A stretch of DNA of 14,982 nucleotides from positions 1 to 14,982 of the forward strand of contig DASYXA010000006.1 of NCBI GenBank assembly GCA_035935465.1, read 5' to 3'. Source of the stretch: UBA4735 sp035935465 (lineage in GTDB: Bacteria > Chloroflexota > Limnocylindria > P2-11E). Each line of letters begins with the position of its first letter. Positions within the stretch are counted from its first letter, which is position 1. The position numbers were made by a program, and so were the translations under genes. The notes beneath the pieces are model-generated. The model was given only the letters and a program-made list of their open reading frames with translations, ran no database searches and had not been told where the DNA came from. Of the stretch, positions 6,256-14,167 are shown in pieces.

Positions 6256-8475
6256 TCACCGACCGTCGCGGGAGACGGTGAACACGTCGCGGACGCTCTC
6301 GAGCTTCGCGAGCACCCGCGACAGCTGCTCGACGCTCGTGACCTGGAGCGTCGCGTTCACGGTCGCGGTCTTGTCAGGGTTCGCGTTGGCCGAGAGGCTG
6401 ACCAGCTGGACCTGGTTCTCGCTGATGACCGCGGCCACGTCGCGCAGGAATCCGTCGCGGTCCCAGCCTTCGATCCGGATCGCGACCGGGTACGTCGCGG
6501 CGGCGCGGTTCTCCCACTCGACCTCGACGGTGCGCTCGGGCTCCGCGCCGCCGCGCACGTTGGGGCAGTCCGCGCGATGCACGGTGACGCCGCGGCCGCG
6601 GGTGATGTACCCGGTGATCGGATCGCCCGGCACCGGGCTGCAGCACACGCCGAACCGGATGAGCAGGTCGCCCACACCCTTCACCCGGATGCCGCCCCTG
6701 GATGTCGGCGGCGGCTGCGGGGCGACCTCCGGGATCGCGAGCTGCTGGTCGTCGACGATGCCGAGCCGGGTCACGATCTGCGCGGCGGTGAGCGCGCCGT
6801 AGCCGAGCGACGCGTACAGCGTGTCGATGTCGTGCATGTTGAGGACCTCGGTCGCGCGCTGGAGGTCGGCCTCGCTGATGTCCGAGAGCGCGCGCTGCGC
6901 GATGCGCTTGAGCTCGCGATCGAGGAGCTCGCGTCCGTGCGCCACGTTCTCCTCGCGCTGCTGGCGCTTGAACCACTGGCGGATCTTCTCGCGAGCGCCA
7001 GGGGTCCGGACCATCGTGATCCAGTCGCGCGACGGACCGCGCGCGGCCTTGCTGGTGACGATCTCGACGATGTCGCCGGACTGCAGCTTGTGATCGAGCG
7101 GCACGATCCGGCCGTTCACCTTCGCGCCGATGGTCCGGTGCCCGATGTCGGTGTGGATGCGGTACGCGAAGTCGATCGGCGTCGCGCCGCTCGGCAGGTC
7201 CTTCACCTCGCCCTTCGGCGTGAACACGAACACCTGGTCCTGGAACACGTCGACCTTCAGCGACTCGACGAACTCCGTGGCGTCGGCGACGTCGTGCTGC
7301 CACTCCATCAGCTGGCGCACCCAGGCGAGCTTGGACTCGTAATTCGGATCGCCCTTGCCGCCCTCCTTGTACCGCCAGTGCGCGGCGATGCCGTACTCGG
7401 AGAGCGTGTGCATGTCGTGGGTCCGCACCTGGACCTCGATGGGCTGGCCATCGGGGCCCATCACCGCGGTGTGGAGCGATTGGTACAGGTTGTTCTTCGG
7501 CACCGCGATGTAGTCGTCGAACTGCCCCGGGATCGGGGGCCAGAGCGTGTGCACGACCCCGAGCACCGCGTAGCACGCGGGCACGTCGCTCACGATGACC
7601 CGGATCGCGAGCAGGTCGTAGACCTGGTCGACGCTCACGTTCTTCCGGCGCATCTTCTGGGCGATCGACCAGAGGTGCTTCGGCCGGCCCGACATCTCGG
7701 CCTTGATGCCCGCCTTTTCGAGCTCGCTCGAGAGGACCTTCATCGTCCGGTCGATGAACTTCTCGCGGACCGCGCGCCGTGAGGCCAGGAGCTCGGCGAG
7801 CTCGCGATAGTGCTCGGGCTCGATGTACTTGAACGCGAGGTCCTCGAGCTCCCACTTGATCTGCCAGATGCCGAGGCGGTGCGCGAGCGGCGCGTAGATC
7901 TCCATGGTCTGCTTCGCGATCCGCGTCTGCTTCTCAGGGGGCAGCGCGCCGAGGGTCCGCATGTTGTGGAGCCGGTCGGCGAGCTTGATGACGACGACCC
8001 GCAGGTCCTCGGCCATCGCCAGGAACATCTTCCGGATGTTCTCGGCCTGGTGCTCGTCGGAGGTCTTCCCTGAGAACTGCGAGAGCTTCGTGACGCCCTC
8101 GACAAGGCGCGCGATCTCGTCGCCGAACTCGCGCCGGATGTCATCCGTGGTCCGGCTGGTGTCCTCGGGGACGTCGTGGAGCATCGCCGCCGCGATCGTG
8201 GCCGGGTCCATCCCGAGCTGCGCGATGAGCAGCGCCACGGCGGCCGGGTGCTCGATGTACGGGCCGCCCGAGACGCGGCGCTGGTCGCCGTGGGCCTCGG
8301 CCGCGTAGGCGTACGCGCGCCGCACGAGCTCGGCGTCGCCATCGGGGTAGTGCCGGAGCAGCTCCTCGATCGCGGCCTCGGCGTCGACCTGCTTGCCCTT
8401 CGGCCGGAGCTTGTCGGCGACCCCGATGATCCGAGAGGCGAACCCGGCGTGGTCGGACGCGGCGGACTGCGCCAT
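6256..8475 (-). CDS. rel: Bifunctional (p)ppGpp synthetase/hydrolase, RelA/SpoT (Rel) family
   Basis: This enzyme makes and degrades the alarmone (p)ppGpp in the stringent response. It is 739 residues, the usual length for a long Rel. The HD hydrolase domain is intact: His76, His100-Asp101, Glu104-Asp105 and Asp167/Asn171 have the same spacing as in characterised Rel proteins. The synthetase domain is also intact: GRPKHLWSI, YDLLAIRVI (Asp287), NLYQSLHTAV (Tyr331) and IEVQVRT. Both activities are therefore expected. A TGS domain (about 408-475), a helical region, the Cys-containing RIS/zinc-finger segment (GVCCSPVPGD ... VHRADCPN) and a C-terminal ACT domain (about 660-735) complete it. Start ATG 8475 has a Shine-Dalgarno GGAG 9 nt upstream, buried in a perfect hairpin that ends a 27-codon ORF after recJ. 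A 19-bp gap separates it from the S9 peptidase. Confidence 0.97.
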   Translation of the reverse strand: MAQSAASDHAGFASRIIGVADKLRPKGKQVDAEAAIEELLRHYPDGDAELVRRAYAYAAEAHGDQRRVSGGPYIEHPAAVALLIAQLGMDPATIAAAMLHDVPEDTSRTTDDIRREFGDEIARLVEGVTKLSQFSGKTSDEHQAENIRKMFLAMAEDLRVVVIKLADRLHNMRTLGALPPEKQTRIAKQTMEIYAPLAHRLGIWQIKWELEDLAFKYIEPEHYRELAELLASRRAVREKFIDRTMKVLSSELEKAGIKAEMSGRPKHLWSIAQKMRRKNVSVDQVYDLLAIRVIVSDVPACYAVLGVVHTLWPPIPGQFDDYIAVPKNNLYQSLHTAVMGPDGQPIEVQVRTHDMHTLSEYGIAAHWRYKEGGKGDPNYESKLAWVRQLMEWQHDVADATEFVESLKVDVFQDQVFVFTPKGEVKDLPSGATPIDFAYRIHTDIGHRTIGAKVNGRIVPLDHKLQSGDIVEIVTSKAARGPSRDWITMVRTPGAREKIRQWFKRQQREENVAHGRELLDRELKRIAQRALSDISEADLQRATEVLNMHDIDTLYASLGYGALTAAQIVTRLGIVDDQQLAIPEVAPQPPPTSRGGIRVKGVGDLLIRFGVCCSPVPGDPITGYITRGRGVTVHRADCPNVRGGAEPERTVEVEWENRAAATYPVAIRIEGWDRDGFLRDVAAVISENQVQLVSLSANANPDKTATVNATLQVTSVEQLSRVLAKLESVRDVFTVSRDGR

Positions 8476-8479
8476 CCGG

Positions 8480-8563
8480 CTACTCTCCGGCTTCGCCGGA
8501 GAATGCCTCCGGCAGGTCGGACTCGTTCGGGACGGCGGAGCCGTCCAACACGCGCGAGGTCAT
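8480..8563 (-). CDS. 27-codon mini-ORF linking recJ to rel (possible coupling/leader peptide)
   Basis: The ORF starts with ATG 8563-8561, which overlaps the recJ TGA (ATGA), and ends with TAG 8482-8480, four bases before the rel ATG. It encodes MTSRVLDGSAVPNES, then DLPEAFSGEAGE. No family is recognised. It is acidic and low-complexity. The last codons (TCC GGC GAA GCC GGA GAG) are themselves the hairpin that contains the rel Shine-Dalgarno. It is best read as a translational bridge: ribosomes leaving recJ could reinitiate here and open the hairpin. It could equally be chance, as an ORF this short has little statistical weight. Confidence 0.4.
   Translation of the reverse strand: MTSRVLDGSAVPNESDLPEAFSGEAGE
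8484..8502 (-). promoter_or_regulatory. Perfect 8-bp hairpin containing the rel Shine-Dalgarno
   Basis: Minus strand reads TCTCCGGC-GAA-GCCGGAGA: perfect stem of 8 bp, 3-nt GAA loop (core of the very stable GCGAAGC mini-hairpin fold). The 3' arm holds GGAG (8488-8485), which is the rel ribosome-binding site 9 nt before its ATG. No U-tract follows, so it is not a rho-independent terminator. It could gate rel translation. Confidence 0.6.
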
Positions 8564-10275
8564 GCGGTCACCAATTCCTCGGCGAAGCGTGCGGCGGTGC
8601 CGACCGGCCCGAAGTCCCGCAGCTCGAGCTCGACGAAGCCGGTGCGCCCGGAGCCGACGGTGACGACGGCGTCGACGCGCCCCGCGTCGGTCATGGCCAG
8701 GGCGCGATCGCCGCGCCGGAAGGCCATCGCGTCGAACGTGAATTTGCCGACGGTGATCTTGCACCGGAGGTGGTCCGAGTCTGCGCCGACCTGTCGGATG
8801 CCGAAGACGCGCACGTCGCGGAGCAGCAGGTGCGGGCGCGGGTTGAGCGCGCCGCAGGGCTCGAGCATCGCGAGGTCGAGCGCCAGACGTGGCGTGAGCG
8901 AGACCGGGTCGATGGCCGCGTCGACGTGCAGCGTCGCGACCGGCCGCACGCCGCCGAGCATCTCGCGGACGATGCCGTCGAGGCGCTCGCGGAACGCGTC
9001 GACGTCCGCCGCCCTGATCGAGAAGCCGGCGGCCATCGCGTGGCCGCCGTGCTTCGGCAGGAGGTCGCCGCACCGCGCGAGCGCCTCGGCGATGTGGACG
9101 CTCGAGATGCTGCGGCAGGAGCCCTTCCCCTCATCGCCGTCGAGGGCGATGACGCACGCCGGCCGGCCGTGGTCCTCGACCAGGCGCGACGCCGCGAGGC
9201 CGACGATGCCGGCCTGCCACGACCGATCGGCCACGACGGTCGCCCACCCGTCGGGATACGCGGCCGCCGCCTCGCGCGCGCCGCGGACGACGTCGTTCGT
9301 GAGCCGCTGCCGCTCGAGGTTGCGCTCCTCGAGCTTGTCGGCGAGCGCCTTCGCTTCGTCCGGCTCCTCGGTGAGCAGGAGCCGAAGGGCATCCTCGGCG
9401 TCGGTGATGCGGCCGGCGGCGTTGAGCCGCGGCCCGAGGCCGAACCCGACGTCCGACGCCCCGACCTTGCCGATCCGCACCCCGGCGCGCTCCGCGAGCG
9501 CGCGCACGCCGGTGACCGGCGCGCGGTTCAGGGCCGCCAGGCCGGCCGCGACGATCGCGCGGTTCGCGTCACGGAGCGGTACGACGTCCGCGACGGTGGC
9601 GAGCGCGCACAGCTGGAGGAGCTCGTCCTCCTTCAGGGCGTAGGCCAGATCGCCGAGCAGCGCGCGCGCGAGCCGCAGCGCGACACCGGCGCCGGCGAGC
9701 TCCTTGTCATCCGAAACGTCTCCGGGCCGGCGCGGGTTCACGAGGGCGTACGCCTCCGGCAGGTCGGGCGGCGGGTGATGGTGGTCGGTGATGATGAGGT
9801 CGATGCCGAGCTCGCGGGCGAGCTCCGCCTCGAGGACCGCGGTCACGCCGCAGTCGACCGACAGGACGACCTTCGTGCCGTCCGCCGCGAGCTGGCGGAG
9901 CGCCGCGGCGTTGAGGCCATAGCCCTCCTCGTATCGGTTCGGGATATATGCCCCGACGGCCACGCCGAAGTGCCGGAAGGCGCGGACGAGGATCGCGGAG
10001 CCGGCGATGCCGTCCACGTCGTAGTCGCCATAGACGACGATGCGCTCGCGGGCGGCGAGCGCACGGCGGATCCGGTCGACCGCGCGGTCGAGATCGAGCA
10101 TCGGCGGGCCGTCATTCACCAGCCGCGGCGTGAGGAAGGCAGGCATCTCGCCGTCGGTCAGGCCACGCGTCCGGAGGATCTGCGCGACGAGGCTCGGGAT
10201 ACCATCGGGCGCATCGCCACCCGTCGCGCCGACCGACCGCGGGATGATCCAGCGTCGCTGCGGAACGAGAGTCAT
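8560..10275 (-). CDS. recJ: Single-stranded-DNA-specific exonuclease RecJ
   Basis: RecJ degrades single-stranded DNA 5' to 3' in recombination and repair; it needs divalent metal. The 571-residue protein is of usual core length. DHH motifs are all present: I DYDVDG (84-89), II SVDCG (Asp141), III DHHH (164-167), IV ATVAD (Asp230). The DHHA1 part has GKGSCRSI and GGHAMAAG (about 410-417), followed by the C-terminal OB-like domain. In the SWQAGIVGLAASRL segment, the usual His after Trp is Gln, a common substitution. The ATG at 10275 overlaps, on the opposite strand, the ATG of a divergent lipoprotein gene. No clear Shine-Dalgarno precedes it, but a GATACT-like -10 lies about 9 nt upstream (compatible with a leaderless mRNA). 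Its TGA overlaps a mini-ORF ATG, leading into rel. Confidence 0.96.
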   Translation of the reverse strand: MTLVPQRRWIIPRSVGATGGDAPDGIPSLVAQILRTRGLTDGEMPAFLTPRLVNDGPPMLDLDRAVDRIRRALAARERIVVYGDYDVDGIAGSAILVRAFRHFGVAVGAYIPNRYEEGYGLNAAALRQLAADGTKVVLSVDCGVTAVLEAELARELGIDLIITDHHHPPPDLPEAYALVNPRRPGDVSDDKELAGAGVALRLARALLGDLAYALKEDELLQLCALATVADVVPLRDANRAIVAAGLAALNRAPVTGVRALAERAGVRIGKVGASDVGFGLGPRLNAAGRITDAEDALRLLLTEEPDEAKALADKLEERNLERQRLTNDVVRGAREAAAAYPDGWATVVADRSWQAGIVGLAASRLVEDHGRPACVIALDGDEGKGSCRSISSVHIAEALARCGDLLPKHGGHAMAAGFSIRAADVDAFRERLDGIVREMLGGVRPVATLHVDAAIDPVSLTPRLALDLAMLEPCGALNPRPHLLLRDVRVFGIRQVGADSDHLRCKITVGKFTFDAMAFRRGDRALAMTDAGRVDAVVTVGSGRTGFVELELRDFGPVGTAARFAEELVTA

Positions 10276-11626
10276 GACCGCTAAGTATCGGACACGCCTG
10301 TGCGTCCTCGCCCTCGTCCTGACCGCGTGCGCGCCGCCGACCGTCGCCGGAAGTCCAAGCCCAACGGTCGCGCCATCTCAGAGCGCCAGCCCGTCCGCCC
10401 CGCGCGGCCTGACCGCCCCGGTCCCCATCGAGTCGATCGGCCCGCGGCGGCACTGGTACGCGATCCCCGATGGCTTCGTGCCGCCGGCCCCATCGGTGGA
10501 CGAGGATGGCTACGCGCAGATCCTCGTCAGGTTCACCGGGGACCCTCGGCCGGGGAGTCCCATCGCCCGCTTCTCCCCGGTGGGCCAAGATGTCCCACTG
10601 GTCGCGATCGGTACCGCGCCGAACTTCTATGGGGCCGTGCTCCCGTTGAAGGGGGCTCCGGCCGGACGGTACACCGCCGAGATCATCGAACATCTCACGA
10701 GCGGCCGAGAGGCGAGGGTCGGCCAGACCAGCTTCATGGTCACCCAGCCCGAGTACGTCGTGTGGACCCTCGACTTCGAAGGCGACGCGTCGGGAGACGC
10801 CGAGCTCGCGAACACCGCGGCGATCGCCGACGGCCTGAAGATCCCGATGACCGTGTTCTGGAACCCGCGGGCCTGGACCACGACCCAGGTCTCGGCCGAG
10901 CGCCAGGACGCGATGCTCGCGTGGACGAAAGGCCGCCTGGCGAAGGGCGACGAGGTCGCGCTGCACCTGCACCTCTGGACCGATTACGTGCGCGCGGTCG
11001 GCCTGGTCCCTCGCCTCGCGCCGAGCTGGGCTGGCCGTGGCGACGGGTACGACGTGCCGATGACGGCGTACCCGGAGAACGAGCAGCAGGCGATGATCGG
11101 CTACGGCGTGAAGCTCATGGTCCAGCACGGACTTCCGGCGCCGACGTCGTTCCGCGCCGGCGGCGACATCGGCGACGCGGCGACCCTCCGCGCGGTCGCG
11201 GCATCGGGCTTCAACGCGGACTGCACCGCGGTCGCGAAGGACTATCCGCCCATCGGCAGGGTCCCCTACCCGTGGACGCTGCCCCCTGGCGCGCAGCCGT
11301 ACCAGCCGTCGCGGACCGACGCGAATGCGACGGGCGATCTCCCGCTGCTCGAGGCGCCGACCATCGGCGGCAACACCTACGCGTTCACGGTGCAGTCGAT
11401 CCAACCGCAGATCCGCGCGAACCTCGCCCTCTTCGCGCCGCCGGGGGCCGTCGCGAACGAGCGCAAGGCGATCACGGTCGTCAGCCACCCGGGGACGATC
11501 GGGCCCGGGGAGCGCGCGGCGATCGAGGCGCTCCTCGGCGCGTTCGGCCCGCTCCGCTACGACGCGGACGCGGGTCCAGTGCGGTTCGTCACGCTCGCGC
11601 AGCTGGCGAAGGCCTACGGCCGGTAG
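10274..11626 (+). CDS. Putative secreted lipoprotein with NodB-like (polysaccharide deacetylase-like) domain
   Basis: The best start is ATG 10274, giving 450 residues with a basic n-region (KYRTR), hydrophobic stretch and lipobox L-T-A-C (Cys 19). A longer open frame to 10040 lies on the recJ antisense and is not used. After a Ser/Pro/Ala linker and a beta-rich domain (about 50-160) comes a barrel with carbohydrate-esterase-4-like motifs. TLDFEGD (Asp167) matches motif 1, ALHLHLWTDY (His231, His233) sits at the metal-ligand position, and FRAGGDIGDAATLRAVAASGF is typical of deacetylase motif 3. The metal-binding spacing is H-x-H rather than the classical H-x3-H, so activity is uncertain. Likely it acts on envelope polysaccharide outside the membrane. 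It sits between secF and recJ on the opposite strand. Confidence 0.75.
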   Translation: MTAKYRTRLCVLALVLTACAPPTVAGSPSPTVAPSQSASPSAPRGLTAPVPIESIGPRRHWYAIPDGFVPPAPSVDEDGYAQILVRFTGDPRPGSPIARFSPVGQDVPLVAIGTAPNFYGAVLPLKGAPAGRYTAEIIEHLTSGREARVGQTSFMVTQPEYVVWTLDFEGDASGDAELANTAAIADGLKIPMTVFWNPRAWTTTQVSAERQDAMLAWTKGRLAKGDEVALHLHLWTDYVRAVGLVPRLAPSWAGRGDGYDVPMTAYPENEQQAMIGYGVKLMVQHGLPAPTSFRAGGDIGDAATLRAVAASGFNADCTAVAKDYPPIGRVPYPWTLPPGAQPYQPSRTDANATGDLPLLEAPTIGGNTYAFTVQSIQPQIRANLALFAPPGAVANERKAITVVSHPGTIGPGERAAIEALLGAFGPLRYDADAGPVRFVTLAQLAKAYGR

Positions 11627-11675
11627 CGCGCCGGCGATTCCGGAGCGTCTCCCGCCTCCGTACGCCTCTGACCAG

Positions 11676-11698
11676 GCGACCGTTCATGACGCGGTCGC
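11676..11698. terminator. Possible bidirectional hairpin between convergent genes
   Basis: GCGACCG (11676-11682) and CGGTCGC (11692-11698) form a perfect 7-bp stem with a 9-nt loop, in the 144-bp gap between the lipoprotein stop (11626) and the secF stop (11771). There is no T-run on either side, so it would not be a classical rho-independent terminator. Nothing else is recognisable in the gap. Confidence 0.3.
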
Positions 11699-11770
11699 TC
11701 GCGCGGCCGGTCGCCGCGTGCGCGTTCCGTCCCGGGCGACGAGCTCAACGTGCGCGGCCGAGGCCGGCGG

Positions 11771-12706
11771 CTACACGGCCGCGCGCGCTCCCGCTGGCGA
11801 GCGGCCGCCGCGATGGCGGATCCGGTCCTCGAGCTCCTGCCAGAGCGAGATGATCTGGCTCGCGTTGAAGATCGACGAGTAGGTCCCCGAGATGATGCCG
11901 ACGACGAGCGCGAGCGCGAACGTCCGCATCGAGTAGCCACCGAAGAGGTACAGGGCGAGCAAGGTCAGCACGACGGTGAGCGACGTGATGACGCTCCGCG
12001 CGAGGGTCTGCATGATCGAGTAGTTGATCACCGGATTGAGCGCCTCGCCCCGGTTCAGGTGCAGGTTCTCGCGGATCCGGTCGAACACGACGATCGTGTC
12101 GTGGACCGAGAAGCCGATGATCGTGAGCACGGCGGTCACGAAAAGGCTGTCCACCTCGACGTTGAAGAAGTAGCCCAGGATCGCGAACAGCCCGAGGACG
12201 ACGAGCGCGTCATGCAGGAGGGCGATGATCGCCGCGATCCCGTAGCGGAACGCGGACCACCCGAATTCCTTGAACGCGTACGCGATGAGCAGGACGATGA
12301 GGATCGAGGCGAACACGATGGACCGGATCGCGTTCGTCACGAGCTCCGCGCTGAACGACGGGCTCACGCTCGAGGCGTTGTCGTCGATGTAGTTGCCCGG
12401 ATACTTCGCCTTGAGCGCGTCCTCCACCTTCAGCGTCTCCGTGGTGTCGAGGGTGAGCGTCCGGATCTCCATCCGTCCGCCCTCGGCGCCCTGGACGACG
12501 GCCTCCGGGTGCCCGAGGCCGGCGAGCAGGTCGTGCAGCTCGGTCGCCGTCGGCGGCGCGGTGAAGCGCGTGTCGAGGAGCGTGCCGCCCTTGAACTCGA
12601 TGCCCGGCTTGAGCCCCCCGATCGCGAGGAAGAACACGCCCGGGATGATGAGCAGGGCCGAGAGCGCGAAGTACCAGAGCTTGCGCTCGACGAAGCGGAA
12701 CAGCAT
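11771..12706 (-). CDS. secF: Protein translocase subunit SecF
   Basis: SecF pairs with SecD in the membrane and uses proton motive force to help pull exported protein through SecYEG. The 311-residue protein opens with MLFRFVERKLWYFALSALL (first helix), then the family motif PGIEFKGGTL and a periplasmic domain of about 100 residues. Five further hydrophobic segments follow, including SVHDTIVVFDRIREN, the conserved cytoplasmic motif of SecF, and YSIMQTLARSVITSLTVVLTLL. The tail is basic (RIRHRGG). The start ATG 12706 overlaps the secD TGA by one base (TGATG), indicating tight coupling so the two are made in equal amounts. A longer frame reaching to 14065 is antisense/alternate-frame sequence of secD, not part of the protein. 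The stop is TAG 11773-11771. Confidence 0.97.
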   Translation of the reverse strand: MLFRFVERKLWYFALSALLIIPGVFFLAIGGLKPGIEFKGGTLLDTRFTAPPTATELHDLLAGLGHPEAVVQGAEGGRMEIRTLTLDTTETLKVEDALKAKYPGNYIDDNASSVSPSFSAELVTNAIRSIVFASILIVLLIAYAFKEFGWSAFRYGIAAIIALLHDALVVLGLFAILGYFFNVEVDSLFVTAVLTIIGFSVHDTIVVFDRIRENLHLNRGEALNPVINYSIMQTLARSVITSLTVVLTLLALYLFGGYSMRTFALALVVGIISGTYSSIFNASQIISLWQELEDRIRHRGGRSPAGARAAV

Positions 12707-14076
12707 CAGACCGTCACGCTCGCGGTCGTGCGGCCGCTCGTGCCGTCCACCGGGCGCTCCTCGACGCCCCAGAGCCGCCGGCGGCGCAGCGAGGGACGCT
12801 CGATCGCGGCGTGCAGGAGGAGCTGGGTCACGAACACGGCGGTGAAGAACGAGACCACGACACCGACGATGAGCGTGAGCGCGAAGCCCTTCACCGTCCC
12901 GGTGCCGAAGTTGAACAGGATGAGCGCGGTGAGGATGGTCGCGAGGTTCGAGTACAGGATCGACGGGAAGGCCCGGCGGCGGCCCTCGTCGAGCGAGACG
13001 CGGAGCGTCTTGCCGTTCCGCAGCTCCTCCTTGATCCGCTCGAAGGTGAGGACGTTCGCGTCCACCGCCATGCCGATGGACAGGATGAAGCCCGCGACAC
13101 CCGCGAGCGTGAGCGTCACCGGGATCAGCCGGAAGATCGCGTAGGTGAGCGCCGTGTAGAAGAACAGCGCCATGACCGCGATCACGCCGGGCAGCCGGTA
13201 GTACAGGATCATGAACAGCGCGACCAGGAGCAGCCCGATGGCGCCGGCTGCCATGCTGCGGCGCACGGAGTCCTGGCCGAGCGTCGGCTCGACGCGGCTG
13301 GACTGCACGATCTCGAGCGGCACCGGGAGCGCGCCGGAGTTCAGCAGCGTGCTGAGGTTCTTCGCGCTCTGGGTGGTGAAGTTGCCCTGGATGACGCCCG
13401 TACCGGAGGTGAAGACGTTCTGGATGTTCGGGGCGGAGATCTCCTTGCCGTCGAGGTTGATCTGGACCGGCTTGTTGAGGAAGTCCTTCGACAGCTGGAC
13501 CCATCGCGCGTCGTCGGGCGCGCCGAACTCGAAGTGCACGACCGGCGCGTTGTTCGAGCCCTGGAACTCGACGTAGGTCGGCTTGAGGTTGGCGCCGGTG
13601 AGCGGCGGCACCAGCGAGTGGTAGGTCCCGGTCGGGTTCCCGCTCGCGTCGAGATTCGGGACCTTGATCTCGAGGAACGCCTGCTGGGTCGCGATGGTCT
13701 GCGCCTCCTTGAGGTCGGACACGCCGGGCAGCTGGAGGAGGATCTTGTCCGCCCCGAGCGACTCGATGACCGGCTCGCTCACGCCCAGCGAGTTGATCCG
13801 GCGGTCGATCACGATGCGGGCCTGCTTGTTGAGGTCGTCGATCGAGGTCGTTGTGCCGCCGGGGATCCGCTCGGGGTGCAGCTGGAGGATGAGCTGCGTG
13901 CCGCCCTGAAGGTCGAGGCCGAGGTGGGTCTTGATCTCGACGAACGTCGACTGCCCGCCGAGCCGGTAGCAGATGCCCGGACAGTCGAACGGGAACGGGA
14001 ACTGATGCTTCGGGATGTCGATCCACACCGCCAGGATGGCGATGACGACGATCGTCCAAGCCCATACGCGATTCAT
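12706..14076 (-). CDS. secD: Protein translocase subunit SecD
   Basis: SecD is the larger partner of SecF in the Sec holotranslocon. The 456-residue product has the first helix (VWAWTIVVIAILAVWI), HLGLDLQGGTQLIL (D1-type motif), a long periplasmic region (about 60-275), then a five-helix block containing VAGFILSIGMAVDANVLTFERIKEEL, the most conserved signature of the SecD membrane domain with the proton-relay Asp. It is shorter than the 600-residue proteobacterial form but normal for Gram-positive and Chloroflexota-type SecD. A short insert (DCPGICYRL) near residue 32 has two Cys. The ATG is 14076; a GGAGG is present but 12 nt away, weaker than usual. A terminator-like hairpin and a -10-like box lie in the 91-bp gap upstream of it. 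Confidence 0.97.
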   Translation of the reverse strand: MNRVWAWTIVVIAILAVWIDIPKHQFPFPFDCPGICYRLGGQSTFVEIKTHLGLDLQGGTQLILQLHPERIPGGTTTSIDDLNKQARIVIDRRINSLGVSEPVIESLGADKILLQLPGVSDLKEAQTIATQQAFLEIKVPNLDASGNPTGTYHSLVPPLTGANLKPTYVEFQGSNNAPVVHFEFGAPDDARWVQLSKDFLNKPVQINLDGKEISAPNIQNVFTSGTGVIQGNFTTQSAKNLSTLLNSGALPVPLEIVQSSRVEPTLGQDSVRRSMAAGAIGLLLVALFMILYYRLPGVIAVMALFFYTALTYAIFRLIPVTLTLAGVAGFILSIGMAVDANVLTFERIKEELRNGKTLRVSLDEGRRRAFPSILYSNLATILTALILFNFGTGTVKGFALTLIVGVVVSFFTAVFVTQLLLHAAIERPSLRRRRLWGVEERPVDGTSGRTTASVTV

Positions 14077-14103
14077 CTCGGGATGCGTCCTCCGGAGCGG
14101 GCG

Positions 14104-14135
14104 AAGAAAAAGCGCGACCCGTCGATCGGGTGCGC
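14104..14135 (-). terminator. Rho-independent terminator-like hairpin upstream of secD
   Basis: Reading on the minus strand, GCGC-ACCCG pairs with CGGGT-(C)-GCGC around an ATCGA loop, with one bulged C (14135-14112). It is followed directly by TTTTTCTT (14111-14104). It would end the pyrF-tat transcript, or act as an attenuator in the secD leader. Confidence 0.75.
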
Positions 14136-14138
14136 TGT

Positions 14139-14157
14139 ACGACCGAGTATAGGTCGT
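14139..14157 (-). promoter_or_regulatory. -10-like TATACT inside a short inverted repeat
   Basis: Minus strand ACGACCTATACTCGGTCGT: ACGACC and GGTCGT are perfect 6-bp inverted arms around TATACTC. TATACT (14151-14146) matches 5 of 6 bases of a sigma-70 -10 box. No recognisable -35 is seen at the usual 17-nt spacing. The start of transcription would fall at about 14139, just before the terminator-like hairpin. It could also be an operator palindrome. Confidence 0.35.
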
Positions 14158-14167
14158 CGCGGCGAGA

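Noticed and set aside
8484..8502. Rho-independent terminator of recJ
   Set aside because: No U-tract follows the hairpin on the minus strand; it overlaps the rel SD instead.
8176..10284. Long plus-strand open frame of about 702 codons
   Set aside because: Lies opposite recJ and rel, which have complete catalytic motifs; composition is shadow-like.
12707..14065. N-terminal extension of secF covering the secD region (SecDF fusion?)
   Set aside because: In this frame the upstream part is low-complexity Arg/Pro/Ala sequence without membrane helices. SecD is intact in its own frame and secF has a proper start at 12706.
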